The notes beneath the pieces are model-generated. The model did not search any database and had not been told where the DNA came from. It saw nothing but the letters and a program-made list of their open reading frames with translations. A DNA stretch of 64,000 nucleotides from Fimbriiglobus sp. (GTDB lineage: Bacteria > Planctomycetota > Planctomycetia > Gemmatales > Gemmataceae), in the NCBI GenBank assembly GCA_022841795.1, contig JALHQU010000007.1, forward strand, positions 1 through 64,000, in the 5' to 3' direction. A program made the translations under genes and the position numbers. Shown in pieces: positions 24,961 through 32,154 of the stretch (within the stretch, counting starts at the first letter, position 1; every line of letters begins with the position of its first letter).

Positions 24961-25584
24961 GTGTCCGCTCACACCACCATCCACATCGACGGCGGGTCGC
25001 GGGGGAACCCAGGACCGGCGTCGTTCGCCTACGTCATCCAGCGGCCGGGCGAGCCGGCGGTCGAACACGCCGAGACCATCGGCAAGACCACCAACAACGT
25101 GGCCGAGTACACCGCGCTGGTGGCCGCCCTCGGCCGCGCCGCCGAACTCGGGCTGAAATCGTTCCAGGTGTTGAGCGACAGCGAACTGCTGGTGAAGCAG
25201 ATGAACGGCGAGTACCGGGTGAAGAGCGCGGACCTGCAAGACCTGTTCCTGGAGGCCCAGCACCTGCGGAAGCAGTTCGACCGGGTGACGCTGACGCACG
25301 TGCGGCGGGAGCAGAACAAGCGGGCGGACGAGCTGTGCAACCTGGTCATGGACGGCAAGCCGCTCGACGGCACGCCGTCACTGACGAAGCCGGCCGGCAA
25401 GCCCGCCCCGGCGAAACCGAAGCAGCCGGTGTCGGACGCGGCGGTGCGGGAAGACGTGCTGGCGTGCCTGAGTGCGGCGGCGAACTCGTGGGCCGCCCGC
25501 GGGCCGGCGAACCCGCCGCCGGCGGCCGTGTGGGAGCAGATCTGGTCGATCCTGGAAGACGGGAACGTGCTGCGGAAGAAGTGA
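24961..25584 (+). CDS. RNase HI-like ribonuclease with C-terminal extension
   Basis: A 207-residue protein starting at GTG 24961, preceded by TAGGAG. Residues 1-130 form an RNase H fold of the bacterial/archaeal short type. It shows I-H-I-D-G-G-S-R-G-N-P-G (catalytic D10), N-V-A-E-Y-T-A-L (catalytic Glu), V-L-S-D-S-E-L-L (third carboxylate) and N-K-R-A-D-E-L (fourth). It degrades the RNA strand of RNA-DNA hybrids. The C-terminal 70 residues are a Pro/Ala/Lys linker and a short helical region (A-A-V-W-E-Q-I-W) without known homology. It overlaps neither neighbour; the next gene starts three bases after its stop. Confidence 0.88.
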   Translation: MSAHTTIHIDGGSRGNPGPASFAYVIQRPGEPAVEHAETIGKTTNNVAEYTALVAALGRAAELGLKSFQVLSDSELLVKQMNGEYRVKSADLQDLFLEAQHLRKQFDRVTLTHVRREQNKRADELCNLVMDGKPLDGTPSLTKPAGKPAPAKPKQPVSDAAVREDVLACLSAAANSWAARGPANPPPAAVWEQIWSILEDGNVLRKK

Positions 25585-25587
25585 CGC

Positions 25588-27879
25588 ATGATCCTCGTGC
25601 TGCCGTTTGCCGACGTGCCGCCGGAGTCCGTCGCGCTGGTCGGCGGGAAGGGGCTGAGCCTGGCGACGGCAGCGCGGGCCGGGCTGCCGGTACCGCCGGG
25701 GTTCGTCGTCACCACCGAGGCGTTTCAGAACCCGGCCGCGACCGCCGCCATTGCCGAAGCATATCGGCAACTCGGCGGCGGGCCGGTGGCGGTGCGGTCG
25801 AGCGCGACGGCGGAAGACGGCGCCGAGACCAGTTTTGCCGGTCAGCAGGAGACGGTCCTCGGGGTGGTCGGCGAGGCCGACGTGCTGGCGGCGGTCGAGC
25901 GGTGCTGGAACTCACTGTTCGCCGAGCGGGCGGTGGCGTACCGGCGGGAGCAGGGCATCGCCGACGACGCGGCGAAGATGGCGGTCGTGGTGCAGCAACT
26001 GGTGTCGGCGGACGTGGCCGGGGTGCTGTTCACCCGCGACCAGACTGGCAAGCGGATGTGGATCGAAGCGGCGTGGGGGCTGGGCGAGGCGGTGGTGTCC
26101 GGCCGGGTCATGCCGGATCGGTTCGAGGTGGACTTCGACACCGGCGAGGTGCTGAGCCGGGCGGCGGGACGGAAGGAAGTGGAGATCACGCCGACCGGCG
26201 AGCGCCAGGTGCCGGCCGAGCGGCAAACCCAACTCTGCCTCACTGACACCCAGTTGTCGCAGCTCGCCGATCTCGGCCAGCAGGTCGAGCGGTTCTACGG
26301 CGGGCCACGGGATGTGGAGTGGGCCGTCGCCGACGGCCGCGTGTACCTGCTGCAAGCCCGGCCGATCACCGCCGGCAACGAGCGGGAAGCCGTCCGCCGC
26401 GAGGTGATCGCCGCGACCGCCGCCCTCGGCGGCACCGCCTGGGTGCGGTACAACCTGAGCGAGTCGCTGCCCGAGCCGACGCCGATGACGTGGGCGGTCG
26501 TCCGCCGCATGCTCGCCGCCGACGGCGGGTTCGGGGCGCTCTACCGCGACCTGGGGTGCGACCCCGACCCGACGCTCGGCCCGGACGGGGCGTTCGACCT
26601 GATCGCCGGCCGGCCGATGGCGAACCTGGCGCGGATGCCCCGCCTCCAGTTCCGCCGCCCGCCGATCGAGTACCCGGTGGCCGAGTACAAGGCAGACCCG
26701 GCGAAGGCGCTCGACCCGAAGTCGGTACTCGCCCCGCACCGCGTCGGCCTGCTCCGCCTGCCGGCGGTGATGTGGCAGTTGAGCCGGATCGGGCGCACAA
26801 CGCGGAAGCTGGCCGACACGTTCGCCGAGCGGTACACCCGCGACATCGCCCCGCCGTTCGTCGCCGCCGCGAAAGCCGCCCTCGCCCAGGACTGGGCGAA
26901 ACTCGACCCGCCGCAACTCGTCACCGACTTCCGCCGCTGGGTGGACCGCACGTTCGTCGAGTTCGCCCGCGATGCCCTGAAACCGACCGCCCTCGCCGCA
27001 TTCCTGTGGGAGCAGTTGGGGAACGCCGCCGACGCCGGCCGCGGGGCCAAGCCGCCGGAGGAGAAGTCGCTCGCCGCCGGGGTGAGCGCACTTGCCGCCG
27101 GTACTCTCAGCCGGGCCGAGTTCCTGGACCGTTTCGGCCACCGCTGCGGGAACGAACTGGAACTGGCCCAACCGCGGTGGAGCGAAGACCCGGTGGCGGT
27201 TGATGCGCTCGCCAAGCCATCCCCGTCCCCTGTCGATGCAACCGCACCCGCACCGGGAAAAGCCGCCGAGCAACTCCGCACTTACCTCGGGCTACGGGAG
27301 GCGGCCAAGCACGACCTGCTCCGCGGGGTGGCCGTCGTCCGCCGGGCACTGGTCGAACTCGATACCCGCTTCCGGCTGAACGGCGGCGTGTTCTTCCTCA
27401 CCCCGGACGAGTTACCGGCCCTGATCGCCGGGCGGGAATTCGCTCCGACCATCGCCCAACGGCGGAAGCGGCGGCGGCTGGAACTGTCGCTCGAACTGCC
27501 GGCGGTGCTGTTCGCCGACGACCTGGAGGCGATCGGCCGCCCACTGCCGCCACCGGCCGACGCCACCACCCTGACCGGCGTGCCGGTGTCCGCCGGCGTC
27601 GCGGAAGCGCCGGCCCTAGTGCTGACGCACCCTGCCCCACCCCCCTCCGAGCCGTTCATCCTCGTGTGCCCGAGTACCGACCCCGGCTGGGTGCCGCTGT
27701 TCGCCCGCGCCAAGGCGGTGGTGATGGAGACCGGCGGGGTGCTGTCGCACGGGGCGATCGTGGCCCGCGAGTTCGGCCTGCCGGCGGTGAGTGGGGTGGC
27801 GGACGCGGTGCGGCGGATCGGCACCGGCCGGCGGGTGCGGGTGGACGGCACCGCCGGCACCGTTTCGATCCTCGACTGA
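25588..27879 (+). CDS. PEP synthase/rifampicin phosphotransferase-like dikinase
   Basis: A 763-residue enzyme with three parts. An N-terminal ATP-grasp domain of the PPDK/PEP-synthase type spans 1-260 (G-G-K-G-L-S-L, A-V-R-S-S-A-T-A-E-D, Q-A-R-P-I-T-A at its end). A long middle domain spans about 265-640. A C-terminal swivelling phosphohistidine domain has G-G-V-L-S-H-G-A-I-V-A-R-E with catalytic His 721. There is no C-terminal PEP/pyruvate TIM barrel. ATP-grasp, a middle substrate domain, then His domain is the order in rifampicin phosphotransferases and related small-molecule dikinases, so a phosphotransferase on a small organic molecule is more likely than PEP synthesis. Starts three bases after the RNase H gene. 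Confidence 0.85.
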   Translation: MILVLPFADVPPESVALVGGKGLSLATAARAGLPVPPGFVVTTEAFQNPAATAAIAEAYRQLGGGPVAVRSSATAEDGAETSFAGQQETVLGVVGEADVLAAVERCWNSLFAERAVAYRREQGIADDAAKMAVVVQQLVSADVAGVLFTRDQTGKRMWIEAAWGLGEAVVSGRVMPDRFEVDFDTGEVLSRAAGRKEVEITPTGERQVPAERQTQLCLTDTQLSQLADLGQQVERFYGGPRDVEWAVADGRVYLLQARPITAGNEREAVRREVIAATAALGGTAWVRYNLSESLPEPTPMTWAVVRRMLAADGGFGALYRDLGCDPDPTLGPDGAFDLIAGRPMANLARMPRLQFRRPPIEYPVAEYKADPAKALDPKSVLAPHRVGLLRLPAVMWQLSRIGRTTRKLADTFAERYTRDIAPPFVAAAKAALAQDWAKLDPPQLVTDFRRWVDRTFVEFARDALKPTALAAFLWEQLGNAADAGRGAKPPEEKSLAAGVSALAAGTLSRAEFLDRFGHRCGNELELAQPRWSEDPVAVDALAKPSPSPVDATAPAPGKAAEQLRTYLGLREAAKHDLLRGVAVVRRALVELDTRFRLNGGVFFLTPDELPALIAGREFAPTIAQRRKRRRLELSLELPAVLFADDLEAIGRPLPPPADATTLTGVPVSAGVAEAPALVLTHPAPPPSEPFILVCPSTDPGWVPLFARAKAVVMETGGVLSHGAIVAREFGLPAVSGVADAVRRIGTGRRVRVDGTAGTVSILD

Positions 27880-27887
27880 GGGCGGAC

Positions 27888-28238
27888 ATGGGAACGCGGC
27901 TGTTCGTGTACGGCACGCTAAAGCGGGGCGAGCGGAACCACCGGCTGCTCGCCGACCAGCGGTTCGTCGGCCCGGCCGTCACCGCCCCGCGGTACCGGGT
28001 GATCGACCTCGGCCCGCACCCCGGTCTGGTGATGGATGCGGTTCACGGGTTGGCAGTGGTCGGCGAAGTGTGGGACGTGTCCGACTGTGCGCTCGCCGAA
28101 CTGGACGACTTCGAGGGCATCCCCGACCCGTTCGCCCGCCAGCCGATTGAGTTGAACGACGGTTCTGCGGAGGCGTACTTCTGGGTCCGCTCGATCCCGC
28201 GCGCCGCCCGTACCGGCGATCGCTGGCCGCTCGGGTGA
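27888..28238 (+). CDS. Gamma-glutamylcyclotransferase/AIG2-like protein
   Basis: A 116-residue protein starting M-G-T-R-L-F-V-Y-G-T-L-K-R-G, the substrate-loop motif (YGTL) of the GGCT/BtrG/AIG2 fold. The acidic residue expected for general acid/base catalysis lies in A-E-L-D-D-F-E-G. Members release pyroglutamate (5-oxoproline) from gamma-glutamyl amines or peptides. It is the last gene of the run starting at 22937, eight bases after the dikinase stop. Natural substrate unknown. Confidence 0.85.
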   Translation: MGTRLFVYGTLKRGERNHRLLADQRFVGPAVTAPRYRVIDLGPHPGLVMDAVHGLAVVGEVWDVSDCALAELDDFEGIPDPFARQPIELNDGSAEAYFWVRSIPRAARTGDRWPLG

Positions 28239-28314
28239 CATCACATTTCTTGAATAACTTCGACGCGCCGGGCCGGTCGCGGGATTATTCCCCCAACCCA
28301 ACGCGAGGCCGCTG

Positions 28315-28455
28315 ATGGCACCCTCCGGGCTGACCGGGCTCCTCACCCGCGTCCGCGATGCGCTCGCGGCCGACGCCCACACCGACGCCGAGTTGGTCCG
28401 CGAGTACGCCGCCGGCCGGTCCGAGCCGGCGTTCGCCGAACGCGCTCGGCAGTAG
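28315..28455 (+). pseudogene. Truncated ECF sigma factor (N-terminal remnant)
   Basis: ATG 28315 opens 46 codons that match only the first part of Gemmataceae ECF sigma factors (D-A-E-L-V-R-E-Y-A-A-G-R-S-E-P-A-F-A-E), comparable to D-A-E-L-L-R-R-Y-A-E-S-A-D-A-V-A-F-E in the intact factor at 58863. Where region 2 (LVRRH...) should follow, the sequence changes to R-A-R-Q-stop. The break is near 28441, at the edge of the lower-GC island, so the gene was probably cut when the island arrived. Confidence 0.7.
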
Positions 28456-28493
28456 CGAACCGGGTCACTCATGGGGGGTGAACTGGCGGGATA

Positions 28494-28853
28494 TCACCCA
28501 CCAATCATTCCATCGAGGCGAGCCTGAAAATCCGCGGAGTGATCGTACGAACTGCGCACAGTTTTCCAGAGCCCGGAGAACAGATCGGTTTTCATACACC
28601 GCTCAAGCTGCTTAAACCACATGTCGAAAATCTCGCCCGGGATCAGGTGGACGCTGTGCAGGTAGAACTCCTCGCTGCACATGTTGAAGTAGCGGATGAC
28701 AGCGTGCTGAACAGACTCGGAAAACTCGGCCTTCTTGTCCCGCATTTTCTTGTCGAGGGGCGTCCCTTCTCGCATCTCCAGCGGGAAGTCGCGAGCGATG
28801 CTGTCGAATCGCCGGGTGTACTCCAGGAACACTTGCAGTTGCTGCGGGTTCAT
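28494..28853 (-). CDS. Small helical protein of the island operon, function unknown
   Basis: A 119-residue, probably all-helical soluble protein (L-Q-V-F-L-E-Y-T-R-R-F-D-S-I-A, then Y-F-N-M-C-S-E-E-F-Y-L-H and F-D-M-W-F-K-Q-L-E-R-C-M). No catalytic motif is evident, and I do not recognise the family. ATG 28853 lies 14 bases after the stop of the WD40-TPR-methyltransferase gene, with GAGAG upstream, so it is the last gene of a three-gene operon. It may be a regulator or partner of the methyltransferase fusion. Confidence 0.75.
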   Translation of the reverse strand: MNPQQLQVFLEYTRRFDSIARDFPLEMREGTPLDKKMRDKKAEFSESVQHAVIRYFNMCSEEFYLHSVHLIPGEIFDMWFKQLERCMKTDLFSGLWKTVRSSYDHSADFQARLDGMIGG

Positions 28854-28867
28854 AATGGGCACTCTCG

Positions 28868-31363
28868 TTAGGGCTTGCGGCCGATGACCAGGAACATCTC
28901 CCCGTGTCGGCGGGGGTAAAGTTTGTGCAGCACCAAGTCGGCATGCACGATGATCTGGATGTCACTCTGCTCCAGTTGGGCAACTCCTAAGTCGTAGAAC
29001 ACGGACTGGGGTAGTAGAGCGAAGGGGACGACCTTGACTTGCTCGAAGCCTGTTTTCTGCATCAGTTCTTTCATATCGCTCTGTGTCCGGGCGTGCTTGT
29101 TGAACGTGACTCGCTGCGCCTCATCGTACATACTGAGGTACGCCAAGTGTGGGCACTCGACATCCCAAATCGATATCACACATCGGCCTCCCGTTCGAAG
29201 TGCAGTGTACATGTGCTTCAACACGACAACTTGTTCGTTCGGCTTGAGGTGTTCGAAAGTGCCCATCATGCACGTCAACAGGTGGAAATCTCCGATCGGC
29301 AACTCCTTCCGATGACCGTCCAGTTGGCGCGCGTCACCGCAAACATACCGGGGGAAATCCCCCCCACCGGCCAACTCCTTCTTCTTGTTTGCGTACTTCA
29401 CCGCTTTCTCTTCCACGTCGAGTCCGTACGACTCGAACCTACGGCCCCGCAGGAGGGTCGGATAACGGCCGGTCGCCGAACCGATATCGAGCGACTTCAA
29501 CATCGATTTTTCCTTCGCCAAGTCTGTCACCAGTTCGTCGAAGATGGGAGCCGCGTTGACCGTCTCGAGGAACTTCTTGATCTCGTCTTCGGGCAGTCCG
29601 AAGTCGTAGCGCAGGAACCCCTGTTCGCTGTAGGCGAGCGCCCCGTAGTCGCGACGGACGCCGGCGCTAAACGCCTCGTCTTCGAAGAGCCGCCTGGCCG
29701 TCTCGCTTCGAGCGGTCTGGTCGTGGCCGGTGTACCCCCGCTCCCGCTGCCGGGCCGTCCGCACTTCGGCCAGAACGTTATCGACCGCCCTGATCACGTC
29801 ATCGGAGGTCAGGCTGACAGTCACTCCGGTGGTGTTGATCCGAGGTGCCCGGTTAGTATGGTTGTTGGTTACCTGCCGCAGCCCTTCCCACACCCGCCGG
29901 TGGTCCTTGTCGCGGGCTACGATCATCTCGAACACTTTGGCCGCGTTCGCCCACTGGCCCTCATCTTCGTAGCTGCGGCCGATCATAAACAGGGTGTGAT
30001 AGGCCTCGGCGTCGAGGTGCAGGTTACGGGACTGTCGCCAAGCCGAACTGGCCGCTGTCTGGTGACTCTCCTTCTCGAAGCACGATGCGAGCCGCCGTTG
30101 GGCAAGTGACCGCAGAGTGTCGTCCGCGGAGGCGTGCTGATAGTGGCCGATGGCAGCTTGGGAGTCGCCCTGCTGGAACAGCACCTCCGCAAGTCGAAAA
30201 TGGACGTAGGGGGTTGCGGCATCGGATCGGATGCATCCCTCCAGAAACTCCTTGAGTACACGCGCACGGTCTTGGAACTTCAACCCCTCCGCCGTCTCGA
30301 TCTGCCGACACCCGTACTCCAGTAACCCGTACCGACGGTACAGTGACAGGCAGTACTGCATGGCTGCGGAGTTGTCGGCCGCCAGTGTCGGCTCGGCATG
30401 GTGCATTTCTTGGCGGGCCGCGTTGTCACAGTTATTCCGCAACAGGGTAACGGTGTGGTCCCCGCTTCCGACACAGATGAGGGAACCGCTCGACGAGATG
30501 GCGGTCGACCAGATCTCCCCCCTGGACTGCCAGTCCCACAACACCTTCCCGGCCCGGTCGGTCAAGTACAGTTTTCCGCCCGACGAACCGCTAGCGGTCA
30601 GCCACCCGCCCTCGGACGTGGCGACGCCATAGATCGGCCTGTCCGAGAACGTGGACACGTCCGCATCTGTGGGCGGGATGAACTCGCCGTTGCGATTCCA
30701 TCTCAGTCGGAGTACCCCTCCCGAGCGGGTTCCGACCACGACCTCTTCCGGAGAGTGACCGATGGCGACGTTGTATAGTCCGTCCTTCATCTCGCACCAC
30801 GAAGATATCTCCTCGGCGTGCAGATTGAGCAGGTACACGCCGTGGTCGTAGCTAACCACCGAGCAGAACCGGCCGTCGCGGGTGACTTTGGCTCCGTAGA
30901 GGCCGTGGCCCCCGTCAACCGTGAACACCGCGGCCCGCTCGTACGTCCCCTTCTTGGGTTTGAACTGGTAGGAGTACAGCAAGTTTCCCCATGTGGCAGC
31001 TACCAGCCATTGGCCGTCGCCTGAGAAACCCACGCTCCAGACGGGCGTCTCCACATGATCGCAGTACATCTGGTTGAGATCGTGGTCGAACACATACACC
31101 CTGCCCTTGGCGGGGTTCTTGTGGGCCGTACCGACCGCCACACGGGAGGCGTCGTCCGTAATCGCCGTGGCCCACGCTTCGCCATCGAGTTCAGATTTCT
31201 TTTTCAGGGCAATCGAGGCCCCGGTCGACCGTTGCCGGCCGTCGATGAGGTAGAGAGTCCGCCCGGTCGTACACGCGCAGATGGTCGAAAAATTGGCGGT
31301 GGCGGCGACGGAAATGACATCGCTGTCGAGTTGGTGGACGGCTTCGACGGCGAACGGCTTCAT
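28868..31363 (-). CDS. WD40-TPR-SAM methyltransferase fusion protein
   Basis: An 831-residue cytoplasmic protein with three modules. Residues about 1-325 are a WD40-type propeller of short blades (V-W-S-V-G-F-S-G-D-G-Q-W-L-V-A-A, then I-W-S-T-A-I-S-S-S-G-S-L-I-C-V-G-S-G-D). Residues about 340-490 are TPR-like helical pairs (A-E-V-L-F-Q-Q-G-D-S-Q-A-A-I-G-H-Y and I-G-R-S-Y-E-D-E-G-Q-W-A-N-A-A-K). Residues about 560-831 are a class I methyltransferase: motif I L-D-I-G-S-A-T-G-R near 625, acidic motif II G-L-D-V-E-E-K, motif III C-G-D-A-R-Q-L, motif IV F-H-L-L-T-C-M-M-G-T-F-E-H. The target is unknown. It lies between a CsaA-like tRNA-binding protein (25-bp gap) and a small helical protein (14-bp gap). 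GC is clearly lower than in neighbours (hand count 52% for 29041-29100). Confidence 0.85.
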   Translation of the reverse strand: MKPFAVEAVHQLDSDVISVAATANFSTICACTTGRTLYLIDGRQRSTGASIALKKKSELDGEAWATAITDDASRVAVGTAHKNPAKGRVYVFDHDLNQMYCDHVETPVWSVGFSGDGQWLVAATWGNLLYSYQFKPKKGTYERAAVFTVDGGHGLYGAKVTRDGRFCSVVSYDHGVYLLNLHAEEISSWCEMKDGLYNVAIGHSPEEVVVGTRSGGVLRLRWNRNGEFIPPTDADVSTFSDRPIYGVATSEGGWLTASGSSGGKLYLTDRAGKVLWDWQSRGEIWSTAISSSGSLICVGSGDHTVTLLRNNCDNAARQEMHHAEPTLAADNSAAMQYCLSLYRRYGLLEYGCRQIETAEGLKFQDRARVLKEFLEGCIRSDAATPYVHFRLAEVLFQQGDSQAAIGHYQHASADDTLRSLAQRRLASCFEKESHQTAASSAWRQSRNLHLDAEAYHTLFMIGRSYEDEGQWANAAKVFEMIVARDKDHRRVWEGLRQVTNNHTNRAPRINTTGVTVSLTSDDVIRAVDNVLAEVRTARQRERGYTGHDQTARSETARRLFEDEAFSAGVRRDYGALAYSEQGFLRYDFGLPEDEIKKFLETVNAAPIFDELVTDLAKEKSMLKSLDIGSATGRYPTLLRGRRFESYGLDVEEKAVKYANKKKELAGGGDFPRYVCGDARQLDGHRKELPIGDFHLLTCMMGTFEHLKPNEQVVVLKHMYTALRTGGRCVISIWDVECPHLAYLSMYDEAQRVTFNKHARTQSDMKELMQKTGFEQVKVVPFALLPQSVFYDLGVAQLEQSDIQIIVHADLVLHKLYPRRHGEMFLVIGRKP

Positions 31364-31388
31364 GGTTGGGCATCCGGCAGTGGGTCGG

Positions 31389-31730
31389 TTAAAACACTTC
31401 GACGCCGAGAGCCACAGTACGCTCAGGCGTCAGGAACACCGTCTCCCCGTCGGGACCGGGTACCCCCAAAACGAGCACCTCTGACACCTCCGGACCCATC
31501 TTCTTGGTGCCGAAGTTGACAACCGCTACAACCTGACGGCCGACGAGAAACTCCTTCGGATAGCCGCGGTATGCCCCGCATGACCGTTTGACCCCGACAT
31601 CCGCTCCGAAGTCGATGGTGAGTCGATAGGTGGGCTTTTTCGTGGCTGCATCCTCAACTGCCAGAATCGACCCGACACGAACGTCAAGTGCCGCGAACGA
31701 AGAATAGTCCGCCAGGTTTTTTGCGGGCAT
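31389..31730 (-). CDS. CsaA-like tRNA-binding-domain protein
   Basis: A 113-residue single-domain protein of the EMAP/Arc1p tRNA-binding OB fold. L-D-V-R-V-G-S-I-L-A-V-E-D, a Y-R-L-T-I-D-F-G strand, V-A-V-V-N-F and G-P-E-V-S-E-V-L-V-L-G-V-P are the CsaA-type hallmarks. CsaA forms a dimer that binds tRNA and has been described as a secretion chaperone in Bacillus. Here it is the first gene of the island operon, 25 bases ahead of the WD40-TPR-methyltransferase. That suggests it may deliver or recognise an RNA substrate for the methyltransferase; this is inference. It has its own promoter and a leader hairpin. Confidence 0.85.
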   Translation of the reverse strand: MPAKNLADYSSFAALDVRVGSILAVEDAATKKPTYRLTIDFGADVGVKRSCGAYRGYPKEFLVGRQVVAVVNFGTKKMGPEVSEVLVLGVPGPDGETVFLTPERTVALGVEVF

Positions 31731-31758
31731 TTTTTCTCGTTAATCTGCAAGGCGGTAG

Positions 31759-31822
31759 ATGGATGCCAAGTGCGGCATCCATGCGGAGTCGAGCGGCTGT
31801 GACATTTTTAGCCGCTTTTTTT
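31759..31822. promoter_or_regulatory. Leader hairpin (31759-31782) and terminator-like hairpin (31792-31822)
   Basis: A perfect 9-bp inverted repeat, ATGGATGCC / GGCATCCAT, with a 6-base spacer lies 28 bases upstream of the CsaA start, between promoter and gene. It could be an operator or an RNA structure. Next to it, AGCGGCT / AGCCGCT with an 11-base loop is followed on the plus strand by seven Ts (31816-31822), which reads as a small plus-strand terminator inside the island edge. Confidence 0.5.
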
Positions 31823-31823
31823 A

Positions 31824-31852
31824 ATCTTATCACGCTGACATTCTCACGGCAA
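31824..31852 (-). promoter_or_regulatory. Sigma70-like promoter of the island operon
   Basis: Minus strand TTGCCG (complement of 31847-31852) and TAAGAT (complement of 31824-31829) with an ideal 17-base spacer, in an AT-rich stretch. Expected start is about 80-90 bases upstream of the CsaA ATG. It would drive the CsaA, WD40-TPR-methyltransferase and helical genes together. Confidence 0.55.
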
Positions 31853-31861
31853 GCCGGATAG

Positions 31862-32101
31862 TCATCGGAGAGCGTCAAGACATCCCCACCCCGGCTGGTT
31901 CGGCCGCAGGAAGTAAGTGCCGAGGATCATCCCACCCTCCTCCGCCACGAACGCCGCCGCCGGCGGGTCGAACCACAGCTTGCGGGCTGTCTCCTCGGTG
32001 GTGGTCTCGTCGTAGGCGAACACGTCGCCGGCGGCGCACACCGTCTGGAAGAGTGCCCAGATCGCGGGCCAGTCGGCGTTGGTCGCTTCGCGGATGGTCA
32101 T
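31862..32101 (-). pseudogene. Truncated GNAT acetyltransferase (N-terminal remnant)
   Basis: ATG 32101 opens 79 codons matching the first half of a GNAT N-acetyltransferase (M-T-I-R-E-A-T-N-A-D-W-P-A-I-W, then G-T-Y-F-L-R-P-N-Q-P-G). A full family member has about 160-170 residues, with the acetyl-CoA loop (R/QxxGxG/A) in the part that is missing. After Q-P-G the frame runs into unrelated sequence and stops at 31862. The break near 31885 coincides with the right edge of the lower-GC island. Confidence 0.75.
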
Positions 32102-32154
32102 TGCGGACGCGGGCGGTCGGGGGTACGCTGACGGCACACCCACCGGGGGATGCG

